NCBI GenBank assembly: GCA_900617975.1
Contig: UZAE01013964.1
Coordinates: 1-17,734 of the forward strand
Reading direction: 5' to 3'
Source: Rodentolepis nana
Lineage: Eukaryota; Platyhelminthes; Cestoda; Cyclophyllidea; Hymenolepididae
DNA length: 17,734 bases
Of this stretch, positions 1 to 8,030 are shown piece by piece (position 1 is the stretch's first letter; every line of letters starts with the position of its first letter). Under the pieces are notes generated by a model. It saw only the letters and a program-made list of their open reading frames with translations, was not told where the DNA came from and made no database searches. A program made the position numbers and the translations under genes.

Positions 1-462
1 AACAAAGTTAAACGTTTCGATGCAAACTGGTTGAGCAATGCTTCGTCATTCTCTCTTTCGTTCACGACTGAGCTCACGACCCCCTTAGCGTGACTCTCAT
101 TCGGAGATAGGAGAGTAAGGTGGAGGAGCAGATTTGTGTGCCTTCGTTGCACATTGATTGAGAATTGTAGAACTCCGAGCCCCAATAGAGAGAGAGGTAG
201 AAAAGCCTTGATAGTTCCGAATGATTAGGTGTGGCACTAAAGGCGAAAAAGGAGACTCATTAAAGTGACTGACCTCATGCTCATTCACTATTTTCGCGTT
301 GAGAGGTGGATGGGATGTGAATCATCTAATTTGTACACTTCCAATTCACGTATACTATCTTCAGACATCACTCTGGTATACCAACACACACTATCTCTCT
401 TCCAACTGGCTTGCGAATATACCATGATGATCGATAGAGGGTGCGCGACAGACTTAACTTCA
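1..462 (+). repeat. Module A, copy 0 (truncated by window start)
   Basis: Bases 1-314 look identical to 9424-9737 and differ from 9913-10226 at one base (10222). A fourth copy at about 15098-15410 differs at several positions. From 315 to 462 the copies still align but diverge. Copy 0 lacks about 18 bp that copy 1 has near 10231-10248. Short reading frames here are conserved only because the DNA is conserved; no domain or codon signal supports a protein. It is best read as an intergenic segment of a tandemly duplicated unit. Confidence 0.85.
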
Positions 463-690
463 CCACCAGACTTAACAGTAACATCTACGTCAGCACTGAA
501 GAAGATTACGCCTGACTCCCTGACTAATCACAGACTACTTCACGAATGGGTAAGCTCCAGGACAGCTTGATATATTTGTAATCAAAGGTACTCTCCTTCA
601 AATTCAACCAATATCCTGTCGAACATTGCAACAATATCACGTATATTATGATCAGATGTTCATAGAAAACTATTCCCTGTGGCAAGATTA
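463..690. other. Intergenic flank retained upstream of LINE copy 1
   Basis: No gene is seen. Bases 499-601 align with 17353-17454; both contain 'actccctgact', 'atatttgtaa' and 'actctccttcaa' in the same order. This is therefore host flank that follows module A and not LINE sequence. The corresponding stretch is missing from unit 2, where LINE sequence starts right after 10392. Confidence 0.6.
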
Positions 691-701
691 AACACAATCG
701 A

Positions 702-1069
702 GTGATTTGGTTTGAACACCTTGAAGAACTGAAAAGAAAGCGGGACGCCATTCGCAACATTGCTGATCAGACTGGAAGAACGGAAGACGTACAAGACTGG
801 AGACGACAATCAGTTGTCCTAAGGCTGGCCATCTTACATGCTAAACGGACTTCCTTCGACAATTTCATCTCAAATATCAACTATCAAAGTGATAGCCAAC
901 GCACGTTCAAATTACTGGGTAACATCCAAAACAACATCGACAAGTTCATCTCAAATATCAACTATCAAAGTGATAGAAAAGTTCATCTCAAATATCAACT
1001 ATCAAAGTGATAGCCAACGCACGTTCAAATTACTGGGTAACATCCAAAACTAAAGGAAAAGACCCAAGA
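702..1069 (+). pseudogene. LINE ORF2 fragment: linker between endonuclease and RT
   Basis: The frame from 702 reads WFEHLEELKRKRDAIRN and continues into a charged linker with FISNINYQSDSQRTFKLLGN, typical of the region between AP endonuclease and RT in this LINE group. The segment encoding NFISNINYQSD recurs near 863, 945 and 982, and the last two copies are only about 36 bp apart. This breaks the frame. The initial codon here is GTG, so this is an open internal piece and not a real start. No function remains. Confidence 0.75.
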
Positions 1070-1149
1070 AAGAACCAACGAACTGCTTGCTACCGACTCC
1101 GAAATAGCTAACTGCATTGCAAGGTTCTATTCCCACAAGCCAAAGAAAA

Positions 1150-1740
1150 ACCCTTTTATCAGAAAATCATTGAGAGATTTAAAGATACAAGTAAGACAGT
1201 TTGGTGAAATTAAGGAAGACATAAAAACACCAAATAATGCACTTACTGAACCATTTAGACCTTGCTATTTTAATGCTGCGATAAAACAGCTAAAGTGCAA
1301 GAATTCTCCTGGCGAAGACGGTATTCATTCGGAATTTCTAATTAGAATGGGTCCAAAAGCCAAGGAAACCATGCTGATACTTTTCAACAAAATCTGGGAG
1401 ACCAGTCTCGTACCTAACCAATGGAAAGTTGCCATAGTAATATCGGTACTAAAAAGAGTAAAGACCCTAGTAACTTTGACAACTATAGGCCTATCTCCCT
1501 AACTTATGGAAAGAATAGTTGACAGGAGGCTGACCTGGTTTCTTGAGACCAATAATATTCTTAGGAGTGGACAAGCAGGTTTAAGGCCACAAAGATCAAC
1601 TAACCAACAAGTAGCCACTTTCTTTTTTAGGTCACAATGATCAACGAACCAACAAGTAGCCACTTTCTCCCAACTATCAAAGATGATTGATGCAAGAAAT
1701 ACCCTTACGGCTCATTTCAAATCAGCATATGACTTAGTAT
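1150..1740 (+). pseudogene. LINE RT fragment: finger and palm blocks before the active site
   Basis: Frame 1170-1502 contains SPGEDGIHSEFLIRMG, then a KIWETSLVPNQWKVAIV block, as in LINE reverse transcriptases. Compared with copy 2 at 11210-11280, copy 1 carries a one-base frameshift near 1458. It also lacks about 18 bp at 1500, where 'cctatctccc' joins directly to 'taacttatgg'. The segment encoding TNQQVATF is repeated at about 1595 and 1640. The palm block FKSAYDLVW at 1719-1741 has lost the residues before it, including the first catalytic aspartate of the VDFKSAYD motif kept in copy 2. The enzyme is dead. Confidence 0.8.
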
Positions 1741-1834
1741 GGACGCATAACATGCTAAGCTTGGATAAAACATATGAACAAAGATCGTGTAAAGTCAGAT
1801 ATGGAAATGCTCCATCATCTTTTTCAAACAGGCC

Positions 1835-1985
1835 TTCCACAGGTGTCACAAGCTGCACTCTACAGGCCTTCCACAGGGAGCTGTCACAAGCTGCACTCTT
1901 TTTTCCACAGGGAGCTGTCACAACCTGCACTCTTTTCAATGTTGACAGGGAGCTGTCACAAGCTGCACTCTTTTCAATGTCTTCA
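1835..1985 (+). repeat. Stuttered LPQG/TSCTL RT motif (4 copies)
   Basis: The core 'tgtcacaa[g/c]ctgcactc' occurs near 1846, 1880, 1916 and 1955. Each copy derives from the RT block that follows the first palm block (LPxGxVTSCTLFN). Spacings are about 34-39 bp, and small substitutions separate the copies. Confidence 0.85.
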
Positions 1986-2035
1986 TCGATCTCATCATTG
2001 ACATAGCCGAATTGGTACAGACAGTCACGGGCATT

Positions 2036-2216
2036 AAGTGCTTACTTTATGCAGATCATCAAGTGCTTACTTTATGCAGATGATCTGGTACTATGGTTGC
2101 TTACTTTATGCAGATGATCTGGTACTATGGTATTCCGGGCTTACTTTATGCAGATGATCTTGTTCTATGGTATTCCGCCTACTTTACGCAGATGATCTGG
2201 TACTATGGTATTCCGC
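2036..2216 (+). repeat. Five direct repeats of the YADD polymerase active-site motif
   Basis: Segments encoding LLYADDLVLWYS recur at about 2041, 2066, 2099, 2139 and 2178. The first reads 'gcagatcatc' (D to H), and the others keep the paired aspartates. A working RT has one such motif, so this is duplication within a dead element or an assembly artefact. Confidence 0.9.
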
Positions 2217-2795
2217 CCCCAAGGAAAAAAGCTAAGGAGAGGACAGAAAGTGTCCTAAATTGTGCACTTATCAAACTACTAGCAAACTGGTGCGACAACA
2301 ATGGAATGGTAATTAACAGCTACTGCATTCCAAACATTTCCTCTCCCTCGTCTTAGCATAAACCCGCTTCTTCTTTGGCCCATCAGAGCATAAACCCGCT
2401 TCTAAGGTTTTGGCCCGTCACAGCATAAACCCGCTTCTAAGATACAAGGAAATCAACACCGCGAAAACTGCATTCCAAACTTTTTCTTTGACCCGTCACA
2501 GCACACTCTAGAAAAAACCAATGAGTTCGCCTATCTCGGAATGACATGGTACAAGAATACTACCCTTGTAAAAACCAATGATTTCGGGTACAAGGATACT
2601 ACCCTAGAAAAAACCAAGGAGTTCACTTATCTCGGAATGATGTTTGGCACAAAGCTAACACGGTAAAGCCTCATCGCTAAATTAGCAGAACGAGTAACCA
2701 ATAGACTGAAAGTACTGAAGCGTCTTGCTGGTAGCGTATGGGGCTGTGGACGCTCAACTCTCAACACCACTTACAAGATATTTATTCAGCCAATA
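2217..2795 (+). pseudogene. LINE RT fragment: thumb region with reiterated segments
   Basis: From 2217 the frame gives KKAKERTESVLNCALIKLLA then NWCDNNGMVIN, which follows YADD in this LINE family. After that, 'agcataaacccgcttct' occurs three times between about 2355 and 2440. The block encoding EKTNEFAYLGM occurs at about 2510 and 2609, with a shorter relic near 2569. Bases 2675-2790 then resume the thumb, with RVTNRLKVLKRLAGSVWGCG and STLNTTYKIFIQP in one frame. Several frame changes separate the pieces. Confidence 0.75.
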
Positions 2796-3281
2796 ATGTT
2801 GCATTGCTATGAGTCACTCATTAAAGCCACAGAGGTGACTCTCAAACCACTCGAGAAGGCTCACAACCAGGCATTACGACTAATTACTGGAGGGATAAAA
2901 TCAACACCCATTGATGCAATTCTCCTGATTACAGGGAACACCACAATATGTTCCCTTATCAAAGAGAAGGCCTTGATCCTGTATGAGAAGCTACTGCACA
3001 TTCCCATGGACAAGTTCTTCAGCACCTATGAGAATAGACCGAGACATCTGAAAACGCAATCTGGTCTAATACAGAAAGCCATAGAACTGAAGAAGGCATT
3101 ACAAATCGATGACAAACCAAAAAGTCTCCCTCTACCCAATCACCCATTTAAAGACACTGATGTAGTGTGTTGCACCCAACCGCTTGACTACTTCAGGAAA
3201 TCAAACACCTCTCCAGAACAAATGCGCCCACTGGCCCTTGAGACAATCAATGTCAACTATCCTGTAGAACAATGGCTCTAA
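2796..3281 (+). pseudogene. LINE ORF2 fragment: RT C-terminal / connection region
   Basis: This is the longest intact open stretch of copy 1 (161 codons). It includes LEKAHNQALRLITGGIKSTP, a conserved signature between RT thumb and RNase H in these LINEs. It then continues through a leucine- and lysine-rich connection to VNYPVEQWL, the lead-in to RNase H. The stop at 3279-3281 falls where the first reiterated RNase H motif begins. The internal ATG at 2796 is not a real start, because the upstream frame also carries homologous residues. Confidence 0.8.
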
Positions 3282-3530
3282 GTCTTCACTGATGGAACTA
3301 TCCTGGAGATCAATGGCTCCAAGTCTTCACTGATGTTAGAAGTCTGCACTGTTGAGGCTGCAAAACTTACTGGCCCTTGAGACAATCAATGTTAACTATA
3401 CTGGAGATGGGTCAACTATCCTGCAGATCAATGGCTCCAAGTCTTCACTGCTGGAACTATCCTGGAGATCAATGGCTCCAAGTCTTCACTGATGTTAGAA
3501 CAATGGCTCTAAGTCTTCACTGATGGGTCT
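3265..3530 (+). repeat. Reiterated RNase H first catalytic motif
   Basis: 'caatggct[c/t]' followed by 'aagtcttcactg' occurs five times, near 3270, 3311, 3428, 3470 and 3502. It encodes the W-L-x-V-F-T-D-G entry of RNase H, where the Asp is catalytic. Related pieces ('ctggagatcaatggctcc', 'gacaatcaatgt') are shuffled between them. Only the last copy reads on into the rest of the RNase H domain. Confidence 0.8.
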
Positions 3531-4020
3531 TACATAAAAAACCAAGCAAACGTTGGTGCAGGTGTCCAATCTAAACTCTTCTCTTTCTACGCAGCAGCGT
3601 GGCACAATAGATCCGCTTTCGAATGGGAAATAGAGGTCATTAGGATAGCACTAAGCCAATTATGTGGCCTCGATAGGAAATTCACCAAAGTGGTGATACT
3701 TTCGGACTCATAGTCAGCAATAGACTCTATTGGAAACAGAGAGACACCCAAAACAGCTGAGATATACGAATGTAAAAAACTCTATGAGTTGCTGGGAGGG
3801 AAAAACATAACAGTGGTCCTACAATGGATTCCTGGTCAATGTGGCATTAAAGGCAATAAGCGTACTGTCGCACTTGCTATGAAGGGAACAGCAATTTTGC
3901 AAGGCATAGACCGGCTGACGTCTTGCCACACAACGAGGGCCTTAATCAGAAGAGAATTCTATACCTCAAGGTGCAACGAACTTAAAGCTCGAACAAAGGA
4001 CAGTTGGCACTCTCCGATAT
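3508..4020 (+). pseudogene. LINE RNase H domain, inactivated
   Basis: The frame reads VFTDGSYIKNQ, then GAGVQSKLFSFYAA, EWEIEVIRIAL (second acidic residue) and VVILSDS. A TAG at 3711-3713 replaces the Gln expected in SDSQSAI. The frame continues SAIDSIGN, then LQWIPGQCGIKGNK. The usual His of WIPxHxGI is Gln, and the final acidic pair after GN is replaced by KRTVALA. A premature stop plus lost catalytic residues make the domain non-functional. Its presence places the element among LINEs that carry RNase H downstream of RT. Confidence 0.85.
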
Positions 4021-4440
4021 AACCGACTGGCCAGGAATCGAAGCCGTTGCCGACTGGCCAAGAATCGAAGCCGTTGCTGAGTTTAACTTTGGCCAAGAAT
4101 CGAAGCCGTTGCTGAGTTTAGACTACGTACCGGACGGATTGCCTGGCAAAACACCTTCAAAGATTGGGAGTATACAGTCAAGGTGCAACGAACTTAAAGC
4201 TCGAACAAAGGAGAAGGCAACGAAATTAAAGCTCGAACAAAGGAGAAACACAGTTGGCACTCTCCGATATAACCGACTGGCCAGGAATCGAAGCCGTTGC
4301 CGACTGGCCAAGAATCGAAGCCGTTGCTGAGTTTAGAGTGGCACTCTACCACATAGCCGAATGGCCAAGAATCGAAGCCGTTGCTGAGTTTAGACTTTGG
4401 CCAAGAATCGAAGCCGTTGCTGAGTTTAGACTACGTACCA
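4020..4440 (+). repeat. Direct repeats in LINE post-RNase H region
   Basis: 'aatcgaagccgttgc' preceded by 'ggcca' recurs about seven times between 4030 and 4425, encoding RIEAVAEF in the likely ORF2 frame. A larger piece, 'ttggcactctccgatataac' and onward, occurs at both about 4004 and 4254, an offset of 250 bp. The copies differ by a few bases, so this is not exact read duplication. Confidence 0.8.
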
Positions 4441-5410
4441 GAACACGAATGCTTGGCAAAACACCTTCACAGGTTGGGAGTATACACTCCTGGCGAAGCA
4501 CCTTCACAGATTAGGAGTATACAATCAAAACACCTTCACAGATTGAGAGTATACACTCAACCCACATACTCTATGTAACCTACAGGAGGAAATGGAGAAG
4601 TCCCACCTGTCTATGTGACCTACAGGAGGAAACGGAGAAGACCCACCATATGTAACCTACATGAGGAAATGGAGAAGACCCATCTGATCTGTAACCTACA
4701 GGAGGAAATGGAGAAGACCCACCTGATGTGAAACCTACAGGAGGAAATGGAGAAGACCCATCTGATTCTCTACAGGAGAAAATGGAGAAGACCCACCTGA
4801 TTCGGTGTTCAAAGGAGGAAATGGAGAAGACCCACCTGATTCGGTGTCTAGCGGAGGAAATGGTGATGACCCACCTGATTCGGTGTCCAGCTCTAAAGAC
4901 AACGCAGACCCACCTGATTCGGTGTCCAGCTCTAAAGACAAGGACATGGAGTCTGATTGTGAAACCTACAGGAGGAAATGGAGAAGACCCATCTGATTCT
5001 CAAGGAGGAAATGGAGAAGACCCACCTGATTCGGTGTCTAGCGATCAACCCACATGCCCTCTATGTAACCTACAGGAGGAAATCTGGCGAAGCACCTTCA
5101 CAGATTAGGAGTATACAATCAAAACACCTTCACAGATTGAGAGTATACACTCAACCCACATATACTCTATGTAACCTACAGGAGGAAATGGAGAAGTCCC
5201 ACCTGTCTATGTGACCTACAGGAGGAAACGGAGAAGACCCACCATATGTAACCTACATGAGGAAATGGAGAAGACCCATCTGAGTGAAACCTACAGGAGG
5301 AAATGGAGAAGACCCATCTGATTCTCTACAGGAGAAAATGGAGAAGACCCACCTGATTCGGTGTTCAAAGGAGGAAATGGAGAAGACCCACCTGATTCGG
5401 TGTCTAGCAT
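4441..5410 (+). repeat. Zinc-knuckle-derived repeat array with a 594-bp higher-order duplication
   Basis: The region encoding the ORF2 C terminus (CLAKHLHRLGVYT, then the knuckle CPLCNLQEEMEKTHLIRC) is reiterated. The core 'ggaggaaatggagaagaccca' with variants occurs about 16-17 times at roughly 35-48 bp spacing. On top of this, about 4491-4720 recurs at about 5085-5285, offset 594 bp, including the rare variant 'gagaagtcccacctgtc'. The full C-x2-C-x9-H-x3-C order survives only when pieces from separate copies are compared. Reading frames across the array are by-products of the repeats. Confidence 0.85.
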
Positions 5411-5484
5411 GTCCAGCCCTAGAGACAATGACGGAAAGCCAGAGATACTGGGAAGCAAAAAGACAGCTAATGAACCGCTATTAA
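5410..5484 (+). pseudogene. C-terminal end of LINE ORF2
   Basis: After the last knuckle repeat the frame reads PALETMTESQRYWEAKRQLMN and then terminates at TAA 5482-5484. This looks like the natural end of ORF2, since RNase H LINEs of this type end shortly after the C-terminal knuckle. The sequence after it (5485-5560, with a CCACCC run and 'gataaatatcataaag') is the probable 3' UTR. Confidence 0.6.
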
Positions 5485-6072
5485 TTAACTGCTATATATG
5501 CACCCTCCACCCACCCACACACCCATGGGGAAAGCTGAAGACAAAGTTTAAGGGCTAATGATAAATATCATAAAGCCTACAATTTAAAAACTCTGAAGCC
5601 AAAGACGGGTCAGAGTGCACACACTGTCTTCGCAATGACAGTACGTGCAGAAGTGAAGTATACTTGGTATTCATGCGTCCCAACGAATTCTTTGAGTGCT
5701 TTTTACAGAATATTATCGTAGCCATATTGATCCTAATCGACTACTCATTACATTCAGCAGAATGCGCATTTTGTGACATTTGAGTCACTTTATTCCAACG
5801 ACCAACTCTGAATCATTGCAGTTATTGTGCTCGTCAGGTCCATTACCAAATCACTTCACGTTAATTGGATTAGAGAGAAGAGGGGTATCGTTGCATCCTC
5901 CAACTTCGCCTCTCAATAGATGGCCAAGCCATGGCCACCTCGTTTTGGTTATTTTGAAGGTTAGCCAAGCTCAAATGCCTATTTCACTTGCCAATCCTAT
6001 TCTGAATAGTCGAAATTCAGCGGGACCTAGTTTAGCAGAAGCCCCTCGAGGATCAGGCCAAGTTTGAGTGGA
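5485..6072. other. Unassigned spacer between LINE copy 1 and module B
   Basis: No gene, RNA or repeat is recognised. The first part is presumably LINE 3' UTR. The 95-codon open frame at 5780-6067 has no domain, no conserved copy in unit 2 and ordinary intergenic composition. Unit 2 has no counterpart, because its LINE joins directly to an inner part of module B. Confidence 0.5.
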
Positions 6073-6381
6073 GAGAGTGAGAGAGTGACCAAGGAAGGAA
6101 ACGCGAAACCCACACATTGCCTTTCTCACATATAGCAATGAAGAGTGCTCGTTCTCCCTGAGAACTCCATGCTGTTAGCCTGTTTGTTTCCATGTATGTA
6201 CGTTGCTCACGTACAGACATCAATATCACTGTCTGTTCTCCATGAACTGCAACGCACTCGCATTTGCACGAATTTCTCCCCAATTGTTCCAACCACTAAA
6301 AGACTCCTCTCAAAGACAGCTGAAGCCTCTTGAATACAATCATGCACCTCGATTCGACCACCTTCCCTACCCTCACCCAAT

Positions 6382-6408
6382 CCCCCCCCCCCCAACCCCC
6401 CCCCCCCC
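6382..6408. repeat. Twin poly-C tract
   Basis: A run of 12 C, then AA, then 13 C. The equivalent in unit 2 is a 14-C run ending at the N (11834-11847), and a shortened C-rich stretch sits near 12130-12150. The complementary strand is G-quadruplex-capable. The tract is also a likely sequencing or assembly trouble spot. Confidence 0.95.
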
Positions 6409-7085
6409 AACGTCTATTTCGGGTGTCTTTTTCATGTAACAAAGTGCCACAACTTAGGGTGCTTTAATCTGAGGGGGAACTTTGCTGAATAAATTAGTGC
6501 ATTTAGTCGAGTTCAATAGTTTCCATCCTGACATTTACCTTTCTAGTCTCTGGTTAGTCACTGATTTCGCGTAATTGTAAGATCTAACAACCACCCAATC
6601 ACCCCTCGAAATTCAACTTCCAGATTGGGATATCATCAGCATTTAAATACATTTATGACCACTAATTGGTACTTTCTAGAACATTGTGGCGTTCGTAGGC
6701 CATAAATGCAATTCCTTCAATTGGTGTATTCCATAGCTTGTCCATTCAATTCCTTAATGGGGTGTGGTGGACCTCTAAATACCTACCTACTTGGAGGATA
6801 TCTGAAGTTACTTCTCATTTCCATCAACACTGATACATATGGACTTTGAGAATGTGTGCCGATTTATGTTTAGGTCAACACCCCGATTAGATGGAGACTG
6901 ATTGAATGACATCCTAGTAACAATAATGCGTGTGAGGGTGTCAGGAAACACACATCCACAGTGTTAAATTGCTAGTAAATATTGCTACTCACGATTTCAA
7001 CCAAATATTCGAATGTACTCGTGATCAAAAGAACTTGTGAGAAATTTGAAAAAGACCTTTTAAATATGTTAAACACAAATATTCA

Positions 7086-7095
7086 AACACGTGTT
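7086..7095. promoter_or_regulatory. Palindromic E-box (AACACGTGTT) upstream of gene 1
   Basis: A perfect 10-bp palindrome with a CACGTG core, 57 bp upstream of the TATA box. The same site is at 12815-12824 upstream of gene 2. CACGTG is the classic bHLH / bHLH-Zip target. Binding here is inference, and chance occurrence is possible. Confidence 0.4.
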
Positions 7096-7151
7096 GAGTG
7101 ATTGGAAGTGGTGAAGAAAAATATTGTTGCTGTACTTCATTTGCTATCGGG

Positions 7152-7158
7152 TATAAAA
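7152..7158 (+). promoter_or_regulatory. TATA box of gene 1
   Basis: TATAAAA begins 63 bp before the ATG. Gene 2 has the same box 62 bp before its ATG. Both continue as AAAAG[A/C]CAGCG, although flanking bases differ. A start site about 30 bp downstream gives a leader of roughly 30 nt. A TCAAT initiator-like stretch lies near 7186. Confidence 0.8.
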
Positions 7159-7214
7159 GACAGCGGTGTCACTATTTCGCCATTTTCAATCGAACCGAAG
7201 GATAATAGAACGCA

Positions 7215-7787
7215 ATGAGCTCTTCTTCAACGGGGACCAAAATTTTAGTCGACACAGAAAAAATTAAACATTCCTTTTGGGAAATCGCAGAAACATTGTA
7301 CCCAGCAATGAAACAATACATTGACAAATATTTAGCAGAGGCAGATAAATCAATACCAACAAATTCAGAAGAACCTGAAAAGGTGTCGCCGGTTGAGAGT
7401 GAAGGCATTAAGCCAGTTTTGCAAGATGAAGAGAATCCAGCCGACCTAAATGATGAGAATCAAGATGAGACATATGAAGAAAAGCCAGTATTTCTTGGTG
7501 GGGGTAAACAATATGAATTCGTTGAGAAAGAAGCAGTTGATCCAGTTGAGAATGAAACAGAAGAACCCAATAAAGAAAAATTAGATAAGACAAATGAGGA
7601 GAAGCCAGTTGTGCCAGATGAGGAGGAAGCAGTTGAGACAGATGGGGAGGAAACCGTTGATCTAGTTGAGAATGAGCCAATTGATAAACCTCCTTTCATA
7701 TATCTCTATGATTTGATCAAGTTTCTTTATCCAGAATATTCGAAATTTCTCGACACGTGTAACGTTGAAACTGTGCCAATTCTTTGA
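7215..7787 (+). CDS. Acidic protein with divergent CFW-type terminal domains (gene 1)
   Basis: A single-exon gene of 190 residues; I do not recognise the family. The ATG at 7215 is chosen because MSSSSTG aligns with gene 2 and the TATA box lies at the same distance. Residues 16-40 form a predicted amphipathic helical domain, K-I-K-x-S20-F-W-E-I-A with P30 and Y35, Y39. A weaker second copy lies at about 161-183 (LYDLIKFLYPEYSKFLDTC). Between them, about 45-158 is rich in Glu, Asp, Pro and Val, with scattered EENP and EEKPV motifs that echo the gene 2 repeats but do not repeat regularly. No signal peptide or membrane segment is seen. The three Cys positions of gene 2 (20, 35, 39) are Ser, Tyr, Tyr, and only one Cys (182) exists in the whole protein. 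Long open frame, promoter and paralogue all support a real gene. Function is unknown; intracellular location is inferred from the lack of a signal peptide. Confidence 0.85.
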   Translation: MSSSSTGTKILVDTEKIKHSFWEIAETLYPAMKQYIDKYLAEADKSIPTNSEEPEKVSPVESEGIKPVLQDEENPADLNDENQDETYEEKPVFLGGGKQYEFVEKEAVDPVENETEEPNKEKLDKTNEEKPVVPDEEEAVETDGEETVDLVENEPIDKPPFIYLYDLIKFLYPEYSKFLDTCNVETVPIL

Positions 7788-8030
7788 AATTAATCTATTC
7801 ATCATTTGGCTTAATTTTTAGCTCAAACAAATATTCCCGATCAAGGTATCTTTCAAGTGTTCCTTTCTGGATTGCGTTTTTTCTTCGAAAGATTTCAAAC
7901 CATCGAAAACGTCATAGTTTTCTTCTGATTGCCATAGGCTTGCCATGTTGCAAATATTTTGAAAATTGAGTCGACGTAATTGAGACGCCAACTGTAGGAA
8001 ACACGACTCTCGGTATGCTTGCATGACCCT
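7788..8030 (+). repeat. 3' flank module C, copy 1
   Basis: This is the flank after gene 1. It holds a hallmark stretch, 'gtcgacgtaattgagacgcc' followed by 'aactgtagga', at about 7970-8000. Related stretches occur at about 8690, 13960 and 14610, always with 'agg(c/a)aac/agcac.. ctctcg' after it. The four copies are clearly homologous but well diverged. Confidence 0.75.
7826..7831 (+). terminator. Degenerate poly(A) signal of gene 1 (AACAAA)
   Basis: The context 'ttagctcaaacaaat' aligns with 'ttagctcaaataaat' downstream of gene 2 and of the partial copy, so a T-to-C change altered AATAAA. It is followed by T-rich sequence. No intact AATAAA occurs before about 8757, so gene 1 may use a weak signal or a longer 3' UTR. 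Confidence 0.6.

Larger units (their letters stand above)
690..5560 (+). mobile_element. Decayed non-LTR retrotransposon (LINE), copy 1, scrambled by micro-duplications
   Basis: In order, translated fragments give an endonuclease-RT linker, RT finger and palm blocks, the YADD active site, RT thumb, RNase H, and a terminal C-x2-C-x9-H-x3-C knuckle. A stop follows at 5482-5484. This order matches Jockey/I/LOA-like LINEs with RNase H, a type I recall from arthropods. The endonuclease is absent (5' truncated or deleted), frameshifts and stops are scattered throughout, and no poly(A) tail or target-site duplication is obvious. Many 20-50 bp segments are repeated in direct orientation with small differences. 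The element is non-functional. Its 3' boundary is uncertain, because no clear tail marks where LINE 3' UTR ends and flank begins. Confidence 0.85.
6073..7120 (+). repeat. Module B, copy 1 (upstream region of gene 1)
   Basis: This aligns with 11849-12849. The first part (6073-6500) shows scattered differences and indels, chiefly around the C tracts. Bases 6501-7120 match 12230-12849 at a constant offset of 5729. By eye I find one substitution (A to C in 'ccattcaattcc', about 6749) and no indel. The match stops at 7120, about 31 bp before the TATA box. The block most likely holds shared upstream regulatory sequence, because it sits immediately 5' of both genes. Confidence 0.9.

Noticed and set aside
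97..288. Reverse 63-codon frame conserved in several module A copies
   Set aside because: The DNA copies are nearly identical as a whole, so conservation gives no codon evidence. In copy 2 (15166-15381) a frame change alters the protein, as expected for non-coding DNA.
4728..5484. Repetitive frames in the knuckle array as a repeat protein gene
   Set aside because: The frame changes between units and the sequence is traceable to LINE ORF2, so it is decayed element sequence.
690..5560. Retrovirus or LTR element
   Set aside because: No LTRs, protease or integrase were found. Endonuclease QWNAGG entry, RNase H position and terminal knuckle fit a non-LTR element.
5780..6067. 95-codon frame upstream of module B
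   Set aside because: No domain, promoter or paralogue, and it is absent from unit 2.
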